Shown: positions 1 through 6,356 of the stretch, piece by piece
Layout: each line of letters begins with the position of its first letter
How positions within the stretch are numbered: the stretch's first letter is position 1
Assembly: GCA_017545095.1 (NCBI GenBank)
Contig: JAFYCU010000045.1
Location: forward strand, 1 to 8,163
DNA from: Muribaculaceae bacterium
Lineage (GTDB): Bacteria > Bacteroidota > Bacteroidia > Bacteroidales > Muribaculaceae
Length of the DNA stretch: 8,163 nucleotides
Direction of reading: 5' to 3'
Notes under the pieces: model-generated
Seen by the model: the letters and a program-made list of their open reading frames with translations, nothing else
Database searches by the model: none
Told to the model about the DNA's origin: nothing
Position numbers and translations under genes: made by a program

Positions 1-424
1 GAAATACGTGGGCCCGCTGGCCACGCTCAATGCCAACTATGTGAAGGAGTCGCTCAAGGACTGCTACGAGCTGCCGCTCACCGGTGTGTGCAAGCACGAG
101 TTTGTGTTCGACGGCTTGAAGGACAAGAGCACCGGTGTCACCACCCTGGATGTGGCCAAGCGCCTGCTCGACTACGGCTTCCACGCGCCCACCATCTACT
201 TCCCGCTGCTCTTCCACGAGGCCATGATGATTGAGCCTACCGAGAACGAGAGCAAGGAAACGCTCGACGGCTTCATCGAGGTGATGCGCACCATTGCCCG
301 CGAGGCCAAGGAGCAACCCGACATGGTGAAGAGCGCACCGCACAACACCCCCGTGCGCCGACTCGATGACACCAAAGCCGCTCTCGACCAGATTGTGACC
401 TTCCGCGAACTTAGTTCCAAATAG
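1..424 (+). CDS. gcvPB: Glycine dehydrogenase (decarboxylating), P-protein C-terminal end, 5' partial
   Basis: The frame is open from base 2 to a TAG stop at 422-424, giving about 140 C-terminal residues of a protein that starts outside the window. The P-protein of the glycine cleavage system is a PLP enzyme that decarboxylates glycine and passes the aminomethyl group to the lipoyl arm of H-protein. The visible part has the conserved family tail: a TTLDVAKRLLDYGFHAPT stretch, then FHEAMMIEPTENESKETLD and a terminal SAPHNTPVRRLDDTKAA. This tail resembles the two-subunit form (GcvPB) more than the E. coli single-chain GcvP, but the length is unknown, so a fused P-protein with a similar C-terminus cannot be excluded. 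The PLP lysine lies upstream, outside the window. The lpdA gene that follows encodes the L-protein of the same complex. Recognised from memory of the family, not from a search. Confidence 0.9.
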   Translation, partial: KYVGPLATLNANYVKESLKDCYELPLTGVCKHEFVFDGLKDKSTGVTTLDVAKRLLDYGFHAPTIYFPLLFHEAMMIEPTENESKETLDGFIEVMRTIAREAKEQPDMVKSAPHNTPVRRLDDTKAALDQIVTFRELSSK

Positions 425-681
425 TAAGTTAGAAAAAAATCGACATAAGAACATAAGCCTTTGAATGCGGTTGACATAAGAACATAAGTATTTCAGCTAC
501 GAGCCACGAGTAAATAGCGAAGTAAAAGCCTTAACACTTATAACTTGATACTTAAAAACTTACGCCGTGCCTCTGGCATATAGATGAAATAAGGCCATAA
601 AAGAAATGGCAATAAGAATCTTATGTTCTTATGCCAACCACGCTCAAGGGTTTATGTTCTTATGTCTTAGTTACTAACTTA
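425..681. repeat. Nested long inverted repeat filling the gcvPB-lpdA gap (foldback or MITE-like)
   Basis: Bases 442-488 and 620-666 are 47-base inverted arms. Paired by hand, 41 positions are Watson-Crick, 3 are G-T and 3 are A-C, so all six differences are transitions. Each arm holds two copies of a 16-mer, gacataagaacataag (442-457 and 473-488), or its complement with one change each (620-635, 651-666). The 16-mer is itself two ACATAAG heptamers 8 bases apart. An outer 8-base pair, taagttag (425-432) and ctaactta (674-681), extends the palindrome to within one base of the gcvPB stop. The 131-base centre (489-619) is AT-rich, with small hairpins at 568-578 and 594-610 but no ORF or RNA gene I recognise. 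No target-site duplication is visible. It may be a non-autonomous mobile element, a transcript-level hairpin between two metabolic genes, or a multi-site protein target. Confidence 0.85.
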
Positions 682-712
682 TTTTTTACACCTCACTTAA
701 CAAGTAAAGCAT

Positions 713-2050
713 ATGTTCGACATTATTATAATAGGTGCAGGCCCTGGTGGCTATGAGATGGCCGCCTCGGCAGCGGCTCATGGGCTCACGGTGGGCATTG
801 TGGAACGCGACCTGCTGGGAGGCACCTGCCTGAACCGCGGATGCATCCCCACCAAGGCATTGTGCCGCAATGCCGAGGTGGTGAACCTGATGCGCGATGC
901 CGTGGCTTGGGGCATCACAGCCAGCGAGCTCTCGGTGGACTACACCACCGCCTTCAACCGCAAGAACGAGGTAGTGACCCAGCTGCGCGACGGCGTGGCC
1001 ATGCTCATGAAGCAACCTGGCATCACCGTCATCGAAGGCGAAGCACGTCTGGTGGATGCCCATGCCATCGAAGTGGCTGGCACGCGTCACGAAGCCAAGC
1101 ACATCGTCGTCGCCACCGGCAGCGCACCACGCGGGCTGCCCATCCCCGGAGCCGACCTGTGCATGACCAGCGACGATGTCCTGGCCATGGACACGCTGCC
1201 CAGGAGCCTGTGCATCGTGGGTGGAGGCGTGATAGGCATGGAGTTTGCCGCCATCTTCCAAAGCTTCGGTCTGGAAGTCACCGTGATTGAGTACTGCAAA
1301 GAAATCCTGCCTCCGTTCGACAAAGACATTGCCAAACGGCTCAAGACCGTGCTGACCAAGCGGGGCATCAAAATCATCACCGGTGCCGCTGTCAAGGCCG
1401 TGGCGCAGTGCGACCAGGGCCTGACCGTGACCTACGATGCCAAGGGCAAAGAGCAATCCATCACTGCCGAGCGCGTGTTGATGTCGGTGGGCCGCCAGCC
1501 GGTGTTGCCCCAGGGGCTCGACACCGTGGGCGTGATCGTGAGCCGCCGGGGCATCGAGGTTGATGACCACATGCGCACCAACGTGGAGAGCATCTATGCC
1601 ATTGGCGACGTGAACGGCCGCATGATGCTGGCCCATGCCGCCAGCGCGCAAGGCGAAGTGGCTCTGGCCCACATCCTGGGCAAGCCCTGCAGCATCCGCC
1701 TCGATGTGGTGCCCAGTGCCGTGTTCACCGTGCCCGAGCTCTCGATGGTGGGACTCACCGAGGAGCAGTGCGCCGAGCGCGGCATGAACGTGGTGGTGAA
1801 GAAATCCTTCTTCCGCAGCAACGGCAAAGCCATCTCGATGGGCGAGCCCGACGGCCTGCTCAAGATGATTGTGGATGCCGACACGCGCAAGATTGTGGGT
1901 TGCCACATCTGCGGTGCCCACGCCGCCGACCTGATTCAGGAAGTGGTGATGGCCATGAACGCCGATGCCACCATCGACTGTCTGTCCGCCTCCATCCACG
2001 GCCACCCCACCCTCACCGAGGTGGTGCTTGCCGCCGCGCGCCAATTTTGA
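713..2050 (+). CDS. lpdA: Dihydrolipoyl dehydrogenase (E3 / L-protein)
   Basis: This is a 445-residue flavoprotein disulfide oxidoreductase that reoxidises dihydrolipoyl groups with NAD+. The N-terminal FAD Rossmann motif is GAGPGGYE at about residues 8-15. The redox-active disulfide sits in GGTCLNRGCIPTK (C39 and C44). The NAD-binding motif GGGVIG lies at 170-175, the second FAD motif AIGDVNG at 296-302, and the C-terminal catalytic His-Glu pair in HPTLTE (H431, E436). All key residues are present, and the length is slightly shorter than the usual 460-475 residues. The ATG at 713 is chosen because the FAD-binding strand begins at residue 3. Position right after gcvPB suggests service to the glycine cleavage system, although E3 enzymes are often shared with 2-oxoacid dehydrogenases. 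No convincing promoter is seen in 667-712, so it may be read through from gcvPB or use a weak site in the repeat. Confidence 0.95.
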   Translation: MFDIIIIGAGPGGYEMAASAAAHGLTVGIVERDLLGGTCLNRGCIPTKALCRNAEVVNLMRDAVAWGITASELSVDYTTAFNRKNEVVTQLRDGVAMLMKQPGITVIEGEARLVDAHAIEVAGTRHEAKHIVVATGSAPRGLPIPGADLCMTSDDVLAMDTLPRSLCIVGGGVIGMEFAAIFQSFGLEVTVIEYCKEILPPFDKDIAKRLKTVLTKRGIKIITGAAVKAVAQCDQGLTVTYDAKGKEQSITAERVLMSVGRQPVLPQGLDTVGVIVSRRGIEVDDHMRTNVESIYAIGDVNGRMMLAHAASAQGEVALAHILGKPCSIRLDVVPSAVFTVPELSMVGLTEEQCAERGMNVVVKKSFFRSNGKAISMGEPDGLLKMIVDADTRKIVGCHICGAHAADLIQEVVMAMNADATIDCLSASIHGHPTLTEVVLAAARQF

Positions 2051-2085
2051 CCGACAACCGGCCCATTGCGACCCCAACAACCCAT

Positions 2086-2119
2086 CGCAGCAGGGATGCC
2101 AGCTGGCATCCCTGCTGTG
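2086..2119. terminator. Perfect palindrome after lpdA, probable hairpin terminator
   Basis: Bases 2088-2117 are a perfect 30-base palindrome centred on AGCT at 2101-2104, extended by a G-T and a C-G pair to 2086-2119. As RNA it would form a GC-rich stem of 13 or more pairs with a tiny loop. It starts 35 bases after the lpdA stop and precedes the next promoter, a natural transcription end point. The sequence after it (gttcatta) lacks a proper U-tract, so classic intrinsic termination is not certain. A protein-binding palindrome or processing hairpin is the alternative. Confidence 0.6.
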
Positions 2120-2149
2120 TTCATTACTGGGGGCAAAACCATCGAATTG

Positions 2150-2170
2150 GCCACCCGAATGCCACCCGAA
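2150..2170. repeat. Tandem 10-base direct repeat upstream of the LytTR gene promoter
   Basis: The sequence gccacccgaa occurs at 2150-2159 and again at 2161-2170, an 11-base period, about one helical turn. It lies roughly 70-90 bases upstream of the predicted transcription start of the LytTR gene. LytTR regulators usually bind short direct repeats, so this is a candidate operator, but the 11-base period is shorter than the roughly 21-base spacing common for them. No function is shown by sequence alone. Confidence 0.35.
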
Positions 2171-2201
2171 ACGGCGTTGCAGTCTTTTTTTCGCGCTATT
2201 G

Positions 2202-2234
2202 TTGCCCATATTTCGGAAAAATGACGTAAATTTG
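2202..2234 (+). promoter_or_regulatory. Bacteroidota-type promoter for the LytTR-FHA gene pair
   Basis: The -7 element TAAATTTG at 2227-2234 matches TAnnTTTG exactly. A TTG at 2202-2204 serves as the -33 element, 22 bases upstream. Transcription would start near 2240, leaving a leader of roughly 20-25 bases before the ATG at 2264. Known promoters of Bacteroidota have this two-part form; the pairing is my reading. Confidence 0.65.
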
Positions 2235-2263
2235 CAACTTATTGCATAAGCCCGTCAACCCGC

Positions 2264-2653
2264 ATGCCAAAGATTTGCTACAATACGCGCGACGAACTCA
2301 TCGTCATCGACCTCGACAAAACAGCCTATGTGAAAGCCAGCGGCAACTATTCCATCGTGGCCTACATTACCGGCCAGCAGTCAACGCTCACTGTGGGCAT
2401 CACCCACATCGAGCGGATGATTGCACTCGCTTTCGGCCGGGGGCAAGACAGCCAGTTTGTGCGTCTGGGTCGCAGCGTGATTGTCAACCAGCGCTATCTG
2501 CGCCGCATCGATGTGCCGCGACAAATGGTGATGCTCGGCGACTTGGAGCACACGCCCATCAAGCTCGCCATTCCCAAGTCGCTCATCAAGGGCTACAAAG
2601 ACAAGGTGGAACAGGGCTACAAAAAAACAACCCCGCACAACACTGCACAATGA
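2264..2653 (+). CDS. Stand-alone LytTR-family DNA-binding protein
   Basis: This 129-residue protein is almost entirely one LytTR domain, the beta-rich DNA-binding fold of AgrA/LytR-type regulators. Typical landmarks are YVKASGNYS (22-30), a middle helix THIERMI (47-53), FVRLGRSVIVNQRYLRRID (65-83) and the terminal IPKSLIKGYKDKV. No receiver domain, membrane segment or sensor is attached, so any phosphorylation input would be through a partner rather than an aspartate in the same chain. The ATG at 2264 gives a complete domain and lies shortly after a strong -7 box. Its TGA overlaps the ATG of the FHA gene (ATGA at 2650-2653), so the two are probably translationally coupled. It is the natural candidate regulator of this signalling locus; a control function over the downstream genes is inference. 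Confidence 0.85.
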   Translation: MPKICYNTRDELIVIDLDKTAYVKASGNYSIVAYITGQQSTLTVGITHIERMIALAFGRGQDSQFVRLGRSVIVNQRYLRRIDVPRQMVMLGDLEHTPIKLAIPKSLIKGYKDKVEQGYKKTTPHNTAQ

Positions 2654-3279
2654 CACAAGACTTCATCATCGGCCGCGAGGGCAATGCCCCGTTTCCCATC
2701 CCTGCCAGTGCCTCGGCGGTGAGCCGTCAGCATGCACGCATCACCATCGACGGCGACCGCTGGACGCTCGAAGACCTGGCCTCGGGCAACGGAACCTTCA
2801 TCCGCGACAACCAAGGCAACATGGTGCGCGTGAGCAAAGTCTCCATCACACCCGACACGTTCATCATCCTCGGCAGCGACAACGTGAAAGGGTGCTCGTT
2901 CTATGCACGCCACGTGCTGTCGCCCAATTCCTATGCCGATGAGTTCTACTACATCAAAGACAAAAAACAAGAGTTTGCACAACGCCTCGACCGTGCCGAG
3001 CGAAAAGCCCGATACATCAAGTGGGGCACCACGGGCATCTCGGCGCTGGCCCTGCTGTTCTCGCTCTTTCTCACCGACCCCAAAGGCACCATCATGTTTC
3101 TGCGACTGTCGAGCATGGTGACCGTGATTTCGGGGCTGACTTACGACCCGCTCTCGGCACGGAAACGCATCAAGGCACAGGAACAGCAATTCATGCAATG
3201 CCCCAACCCAGACTGTCATAACACATTGACAGACAACGATGTAAAGAACATGCACTGTCCACGATGCAGAGCACAATAA
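2650..3279 (+). CDS. Membrane FHA-domain protein with C-terminal zinc ribbon
   Basis: This 209-residue protein begins with a canonical FHA phosphothreonine-binding domain at about 4-85: GRE (8-10), SRQH (25-28) and LASGNGTF (43-50), so the residues that usually contact pThr are present. A charged helical stretch (about 100-124) leads to two hydrophobic segments, about 126-142 and 147-163, joined by a short TDPKG loop. Basic residues flank both sides (RKARYIK and ARKRIK), so by the positive-inside rule both ends should be cytoplasmic. The tail carries four cysteines, C184, C189, C203 and C206, arranged like a zinc ribbon. The frame is open back to 2242, but the start at 2650 is preferred because the upstream part overlaps the LytTR gene and has no domain. 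It likely holds phosphorylated partners at the inner membrane, perhaps substrates of the kinase encoded downstream (inference). Confidence 0.88.
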   Translation: MTQDFIIGREGNAPFPIPASASAVSRQHARITIDGDRWTLEDLASGNGTFIRDNQGNMVRVSKVSITPDTFIILGSDNVKGCSFYARHVLSPNSYADEFYYIKDKKQEFAQRLDRAERKARYIKWGTTGISALALLFSLFLTDPKGTIMFLRLSSMVTVISGLTYDPLSARKRIKAQEQQFMQCPNPDCHNTLTDNDVKNMHCPRCRAQ

Positions 3280-3351
3280 GTCGTTTCGTAGGCTCAACAG
3301 GGCAGTCTCGTCAAAAAAGCCCAGCAGCTCAAACAAGATAGCGCAAAAAAC

Positions 3352-3382
3352 TTGCACAAGGCCGCCGACGATAGTAATTTTG
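3352..3382 (+). promoter_or_regulatory. Bacteroidota-type promoter for the four-gene kinase/phosphatase run
   Basis: The -7 element TAATTTTG at 3375-3382 matches TAnnTTTG, and the TTG at 3352-3354 is a -33 element 20 bases upstream, good spacing for the phylum. The start site would fall near 3389, giving about 35 bases of leader before the ATG at 3424. A short inverted repeat, TTGCAC (3352-3357) and GTGCAA (3385-3390), brackets the core and might be an operator. The 144-base gap holds no ORF or clear terminator. Confidence 0.65.
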
Positions 3383-3423
3383 CCGTGCAAACTATTTTAA
3401 TCACCACCTAAAACGATTCAACA

Positions 3424-4575
3424 ATGGATACGCAGACTACCGGAATGCCCGCCAACCAGGGCGAGAACAAAGGCAACAAGAGCAACAAAGCCAGCAAAGC
3501 CGCCGCTGCGGCAGCTGGAGTGGCCGCTGTGGGCGGACTGGCCGCATCGATGACAACCAACGACGAGAGCGACTTCGAGAGCCTCGTCAACGAAGTAGCC
3601 ACCGAAGAGCCTACCGACAGCACGGCAACGGCCGAAACCACTCTGGCAGCCGACACCATCGAGCCAGCCACCGAGGCAGAGCCGAAAGCCGAACCGGCAG
3701 CCGCTTCCGCTCCGCAAGCACCGGCACCGAGCCCCAGCGAGGCCGCCCTTGCTACCGAGTCCACAGCAGCACCCGCCAACGAGCCGGTGCACACCGATGC
3801 TGCTCACGACACCGACGCAACCTTCGACGACATCCCCGTGGACGAGGCCTGGATCAACCCCACCGGCGAGACCATGGCCAGTGCCCAACAACCCGCTGCC
3901 GAACCCATCGCCAACCCGGCTCCCGCGCCCAGCGACAACCTCGCCGACAACACACAAGCGCAAGAACCCGTCATGCCCGAGAGCATTGCCAATCTGGCGC
4001 AGAAAGCCGTGGGCGACGAACTGGCCGACAAAGTGAACGTGAGCCCCGAAATCTTCATGTCGATGCTGCACCTGAAGCCCACCGAGATGATCATGACCGA
4101 ACTCGCCGGCGATGGCAAGATGCACAACGCCGCCCTGCTCGCCGACGACAACGGCAACCACTTCCTGCTCATCGACAGCGACAACGACGGCTTCCTGGAC
4201 ATGGTGACCGACATGGACGGACAACCTCTGCCCTCGCTGGGCGACACCTTCCAGTTTGAGGTGAGCAGCAAGGACATGGCCTCGTTTATCACCTACACGA
4301 GCCATCAGGAATTCGCCGCTCATGGCGACAGCCAGCACGCCGAGCACAACCTTGATGAGATTGTGAGCATCGAGGGCGACGGCGACGGCGACGATGTGGC
4401 CTACATCGACGAAAGCGACCTGAACGACGACAACACGCCGAGCTACGACACCCTGGCCGCCAACGATGCCGCCAGTGTGGACAATGACTTGCACAACGCG
4501 TTCGACACCCATGACGATGATGACGAGGTCACCAACATCGACCTCATCAACTACAACGACACCTCGATGGTCTGA
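3424..4575 (+). CDS. Acidic Ala/Pro/Thr-rich protein with DxDxDG motif, function unknown
   Basis: I do not recognise this 383-residue protein as a named family. It contains no cysteine and very many Asp, Glu and Ala residues. A Lys-rich start (16-25) runs into an alanine/glycine-rich hydrophobic stretch (26-42) that could be a weak membrane segment; there is no normal signal peptide. Residues 50-180 are low-complexity, rich in Ala, Pro, Thr and Glu. Residues about 184-300 look folded and include IDSDNDGFLDMVTDMDG, with D251, D253, D255 and D259 resembling a calcium-binding loop of EF-hand, thrombospondin-3 or FG-GAP type; the residue in the usual last ligand place is T262. The tail (314-383) is extremely acidic. 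It has its own promoter and heads the run containing FHA, PP2C and kinase genes, so it may be their substrate or scaffold (inference). Confidence 0.8.
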   Translation: MDTQTTGMPANQGENKGNKSNKASKAAAAAAGVAAVGGLAASMTTNDESDFESLVNEVATEEPTDSTATAETTLAADTIEPATEAEPKAEPAAASAPQAPAPSPSEAALATESTAAPANEPVHTDAAHDTDATFDDIPVDEAWINPTGETMASAQQPAAEPIANPAPAPSDNLADNTQAQEPVMPESIANLAQKAVGDELADKVNVSPEIFMSMLHLKPTEMIMTELAGDGKMHNAALLADDNGNHFLLIDSDNDGFLDMVTDMDGQPLPSLGDTFQFEVSSKDMASFITYTSHQEFAAHGDSQHAEHNLDEIVSIEGDGDGDDVAYIDESDLNDDNTPSYDTLAANDAASVDNDLHNAFDTHDDDDEVTNIDLINYNDTSMV

Positions 4576-4592
4576 CCCCAACACCGACACTT

Positions 4593-5396
4593 ATGGACCA
4601 ACAACCATCCACCAACAGCCCCAACCCGCTGCAAAAACTGCGGTTTGCACAAGTCACCGCCAATCCCGGACAACCGGTCACCGCGCCCTGTCCGGGTTGC
4701 GGCCAGGAGATAACCATCGACACCCCCTCGCCCGGCAGCCGACTCATCAAGTGCCCCCACTGCCAAGCGCCCGTGGTGATGCGCATCAACATGCCGGCAA
4801 TCGCCCCCGCCAAGCCCGCAGGCCCACCCGCGCCCATGCACATCAAGGTGGGCGAGCCAGCACGCGTCCAGTGCCCGCAATGCGGCAAGGTGCACGTGAT
4901 CACACCCACAGTGCCGGGCCGCAAAACGTTTAACTGCGTGCGCTGCCACACCACCGTGGCGCTGGTCATCGAGGACCCGCAAGTCATGCCACCAAAGCAA
5001 GCTGATAAGCAGCCGAGCACCACCATTGCCCTGCGCGACACCGACACCCAGCAGGCCATGGGAGCCATCACCTTCGGCGGGTTCCTGGGTCTGAACCGCA
5101 AAACGGTGCGGCTGCGCGTGGGTCAGAACACCATTGGACGCGCCGACGACGAGAAACCCAGCAGCATCGCTTTCAACGACAGCTTCATGAGTCGGCAGTC
5201 GGTGCTCATCGATGTCTTGCCCGGCGAGGATGCCCGCGCGGGATTCCGATTCCAGTTCAAGGTGCTCAACGCCGCCAACCCCGTCTATGTCAACAAGCAG
5301 CAGTATGCCGTGGGCGACTCGGTGTTTCTGAACTACGGCGACACCATCAAGCTCGGGCGCACCACCATGCGATTTGTGAAAGCTAACACCAAATAG
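4593..5396 (+). CDS. Tandem zinc-ribbon protein with degenerate FHA domain
   Basis: This 267-residue protein has two N-terminal zinc ribbons with identical geometry, CxxC-17-CxxC: C33, C36, C54, C57 and then C94, C97, C115, C118. They resemble MJ0042-type zinc fingers. A linker (about 125-160) leads to a C-terminal FHA-like domain (about 165-264) with TIGRADD (180-186), SRQS (200-203), ANPVYVN (228-234) and GDTIKLGRTTMRF (249-261). The fold pattern is clear, but the usual SxxH histidine is replaced by S203 and the NG pair by N229-P230, so classical phosphothreonine binding may be altered. No membrane segment is seen, so it should be cytoplasmic. It lies 17 bases after the acidic-protein gene and 3 bases before the phosphatase gene, in one operon. 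It is probably an adaptor; its partner is not shown. Confidence 0.85.
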   Translation: MDQQPSTNSPNPLQKLRFAQVTANPGQPVTAPCPGCGQEITIDTPSPGSRLIKCPHCQAPVVMRINMPAIAPAKPAGPPAPMHIKVGEPARVQCPQCGKVHVITPTVPGRKTFNCVRCHTTVALVIEDPQVMPPKQADKQPSTTIALRDTDTQQAMGAITFGGFLGLNRKTVRLRVGQNTIGRADDEKPSSIAFNDSFMSRQSVLIDVLPGEDARAGFRFQFKVLNAANPVYVNKQQYAVGDSVFLNYGDTIKLGRTTMRFVKANTK

Positions 5397-5399
5397 GCC

Positions 5400-6311
5400 A
5401 TGGATATCCTCCTCAACCAAGCACATTCCTTCATCCTGATGGGACAACGCTCCAACCAGGAGGACTGCCGCTACCCCGACACCGACCAGCCCCGTGCCGA
5501 CCAGCGATTCTTTATCGTGTGCGACGGTGTGGGCGGTGAGGCCTGCGGCGAGGTGGCCAGCCACACCGTGTGCCAGGCCATGAGCCAGGAACTCTCGCAT
5601 CACGACTGGAAGCAAGACCTCACCAACACCGAGTTCGGTCGCGCCCTGGATGCGGCTTACAACGCCCTCGACGCGAAAGCCGCAGGCCGCGAGCAGATGG
5701 CCACCACACTCACCCTGGCGGCGTTCCATGGGGGTGGAATGACGTTGGCACACATTGGCGACAGTCGCATCTACCACATCCGGCCCGCCGAGGGAATCAT
5801 CTACCGCAGCGATGACCACTCGATGGTGAACACCCTGGTGCATAACGGCCTGCTCACTCCCGAGCAAGCCAGCGTGGACCCTCGGCGCAACATCATCACG
5901 CGCTACATGTCGCCCACGGCTGCCGACCAAACCCGTTGCATGGCCACCGTGCTGCACACGGCCGATGTGCTGCCACACGACGTGGTGCTGCTGTGCTCCG
6001 ACGGCGTGCTGCAAAACATCGACGACGAGCAGTTGCTCGACATGGTGAGCAGCGCAAGCAACGACCGCGACATCTTAGAGCACATCAAAGACCGGTGCAG
6101 CAACAACCTCGACAACTGCACGGCCACGATGATTCGCATCGGTCAGGTGAACGGCTGTCTCGACTCGCCGTCGCGGCCCGCCGATGCCACCGCCCACGAC
6201 ACCGCCGTGGTCAACCACAACGAAGTGGGCGTAGTGAACATCGCCTCGAACCATCGCCCCGCGAGCCGCTCACTCTCGGCTGCGCTGCGGCGAATGCTGC
6301 ACTGGAACTAA
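5400..6311 (+). CDS. PP2C-type Ser/Thr protein phosphatase
   Basis: This 303-residue protein is a metal-dependent PPM/PP2C phosphatase, expected to remove phosphate from Ser/Thr residues with Mn or Mg. Conserved motifs occur in order: GQRSNQEDC (15-23), the metal site CDGVGGEACGEVAS (41-54), MATTLTLA (100-107), IGDSRIY (119-125), LLCSDGVL (197-204; D201) and NLDNCTATMI (236-245; D238). All metal-binding aspartates expected for the family are present, so it should be active. The catalytic domain ends near 248, and the last 55 residues are a non-conserved tail with an Arg-rich end. There is no membrane segment. The ATG at 5400 is 3 bases after the preceding stop, and the kinase gene follows after 45 bases. 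Kinase and phosphatase side by side is the classic arrangement for reversible Ser/Thr phosphorylation; it probably opposes that kinase. Confidence 0.95.
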   Translation: MDILLNQAHSFILMGQRSNQEDCRYPDTDQPRADQRFFIVCDGVGGEACGEVASHTVCQAMSQELSHHDWKQDLTNTEFGRALDAAYNALDAKAAGREQMATTLTLAAFHGGGMTLAHIGDSRIYHIRPAEGIIYRSDDHSMVNTLVHNGLLTPEQASVDPRRNIITRYMSPTAADQTRCMATVLHTADVLPHDVVLLCSDGVLQNIDDEQLLDMVSSASNDRDILEHIKDRCSNNLDNCTATMIRIGQVNGCLDSPSRPADATAHDTAVVNHNEVGVVNIASNHRPASRSLSAALRRMLHWN

Positions 6312-6356
6312 TCAAACCAACGAGCCACATCCACACCCATCACACAACACTGCATC

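Noticed and set aside
442..666. Repeated 16-mers read as a small CRISPR array
   Set aside because: Only two copies per orientation, the two pairs face opposite ways, the intervals are 15 bases, and there is no cas gene.
425..712. Glycine riboswitch next to glycine cleavage genes
   Set aside because: A riboswitch would sit before the first gene of the operon; this AT-rich gap shows no glycine aptamer core and is explained by the inverted repeat.
686..2209. Long open frame on the - strand opposite lpdA (507 codons)
   Set aside because: It is a shadow of the GC-rich lpdA gene: composition is dominated by His, Gly and Ala, there is no domain, and the + strand frame has all E3 motifs.
2242..2649. 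Upstream extension of the FHA gene to an ATG at 2242
   Set aside because: It would overlap the whole LytTR gene in another frame, and its Arg/His-rich translation has no domain; the ATGA overlap at 2650 is the natural start.
3418..4590. Long open frame on the - strand opposite the acidic protein gene
   Set aside because: Val/Gly-rich low-complexity translation is the mirror of the Asp/Ala-rich codons on the + strand; the promoter and gene spacing support the + strand.
4551..6014. Long open frame on the - strand opposite the zinc-ribbon FHA and PP2C genes
   Set aside because: It crosses two well-supported + strand genes, has no recognisable motif and reflects GC-rich codon use.
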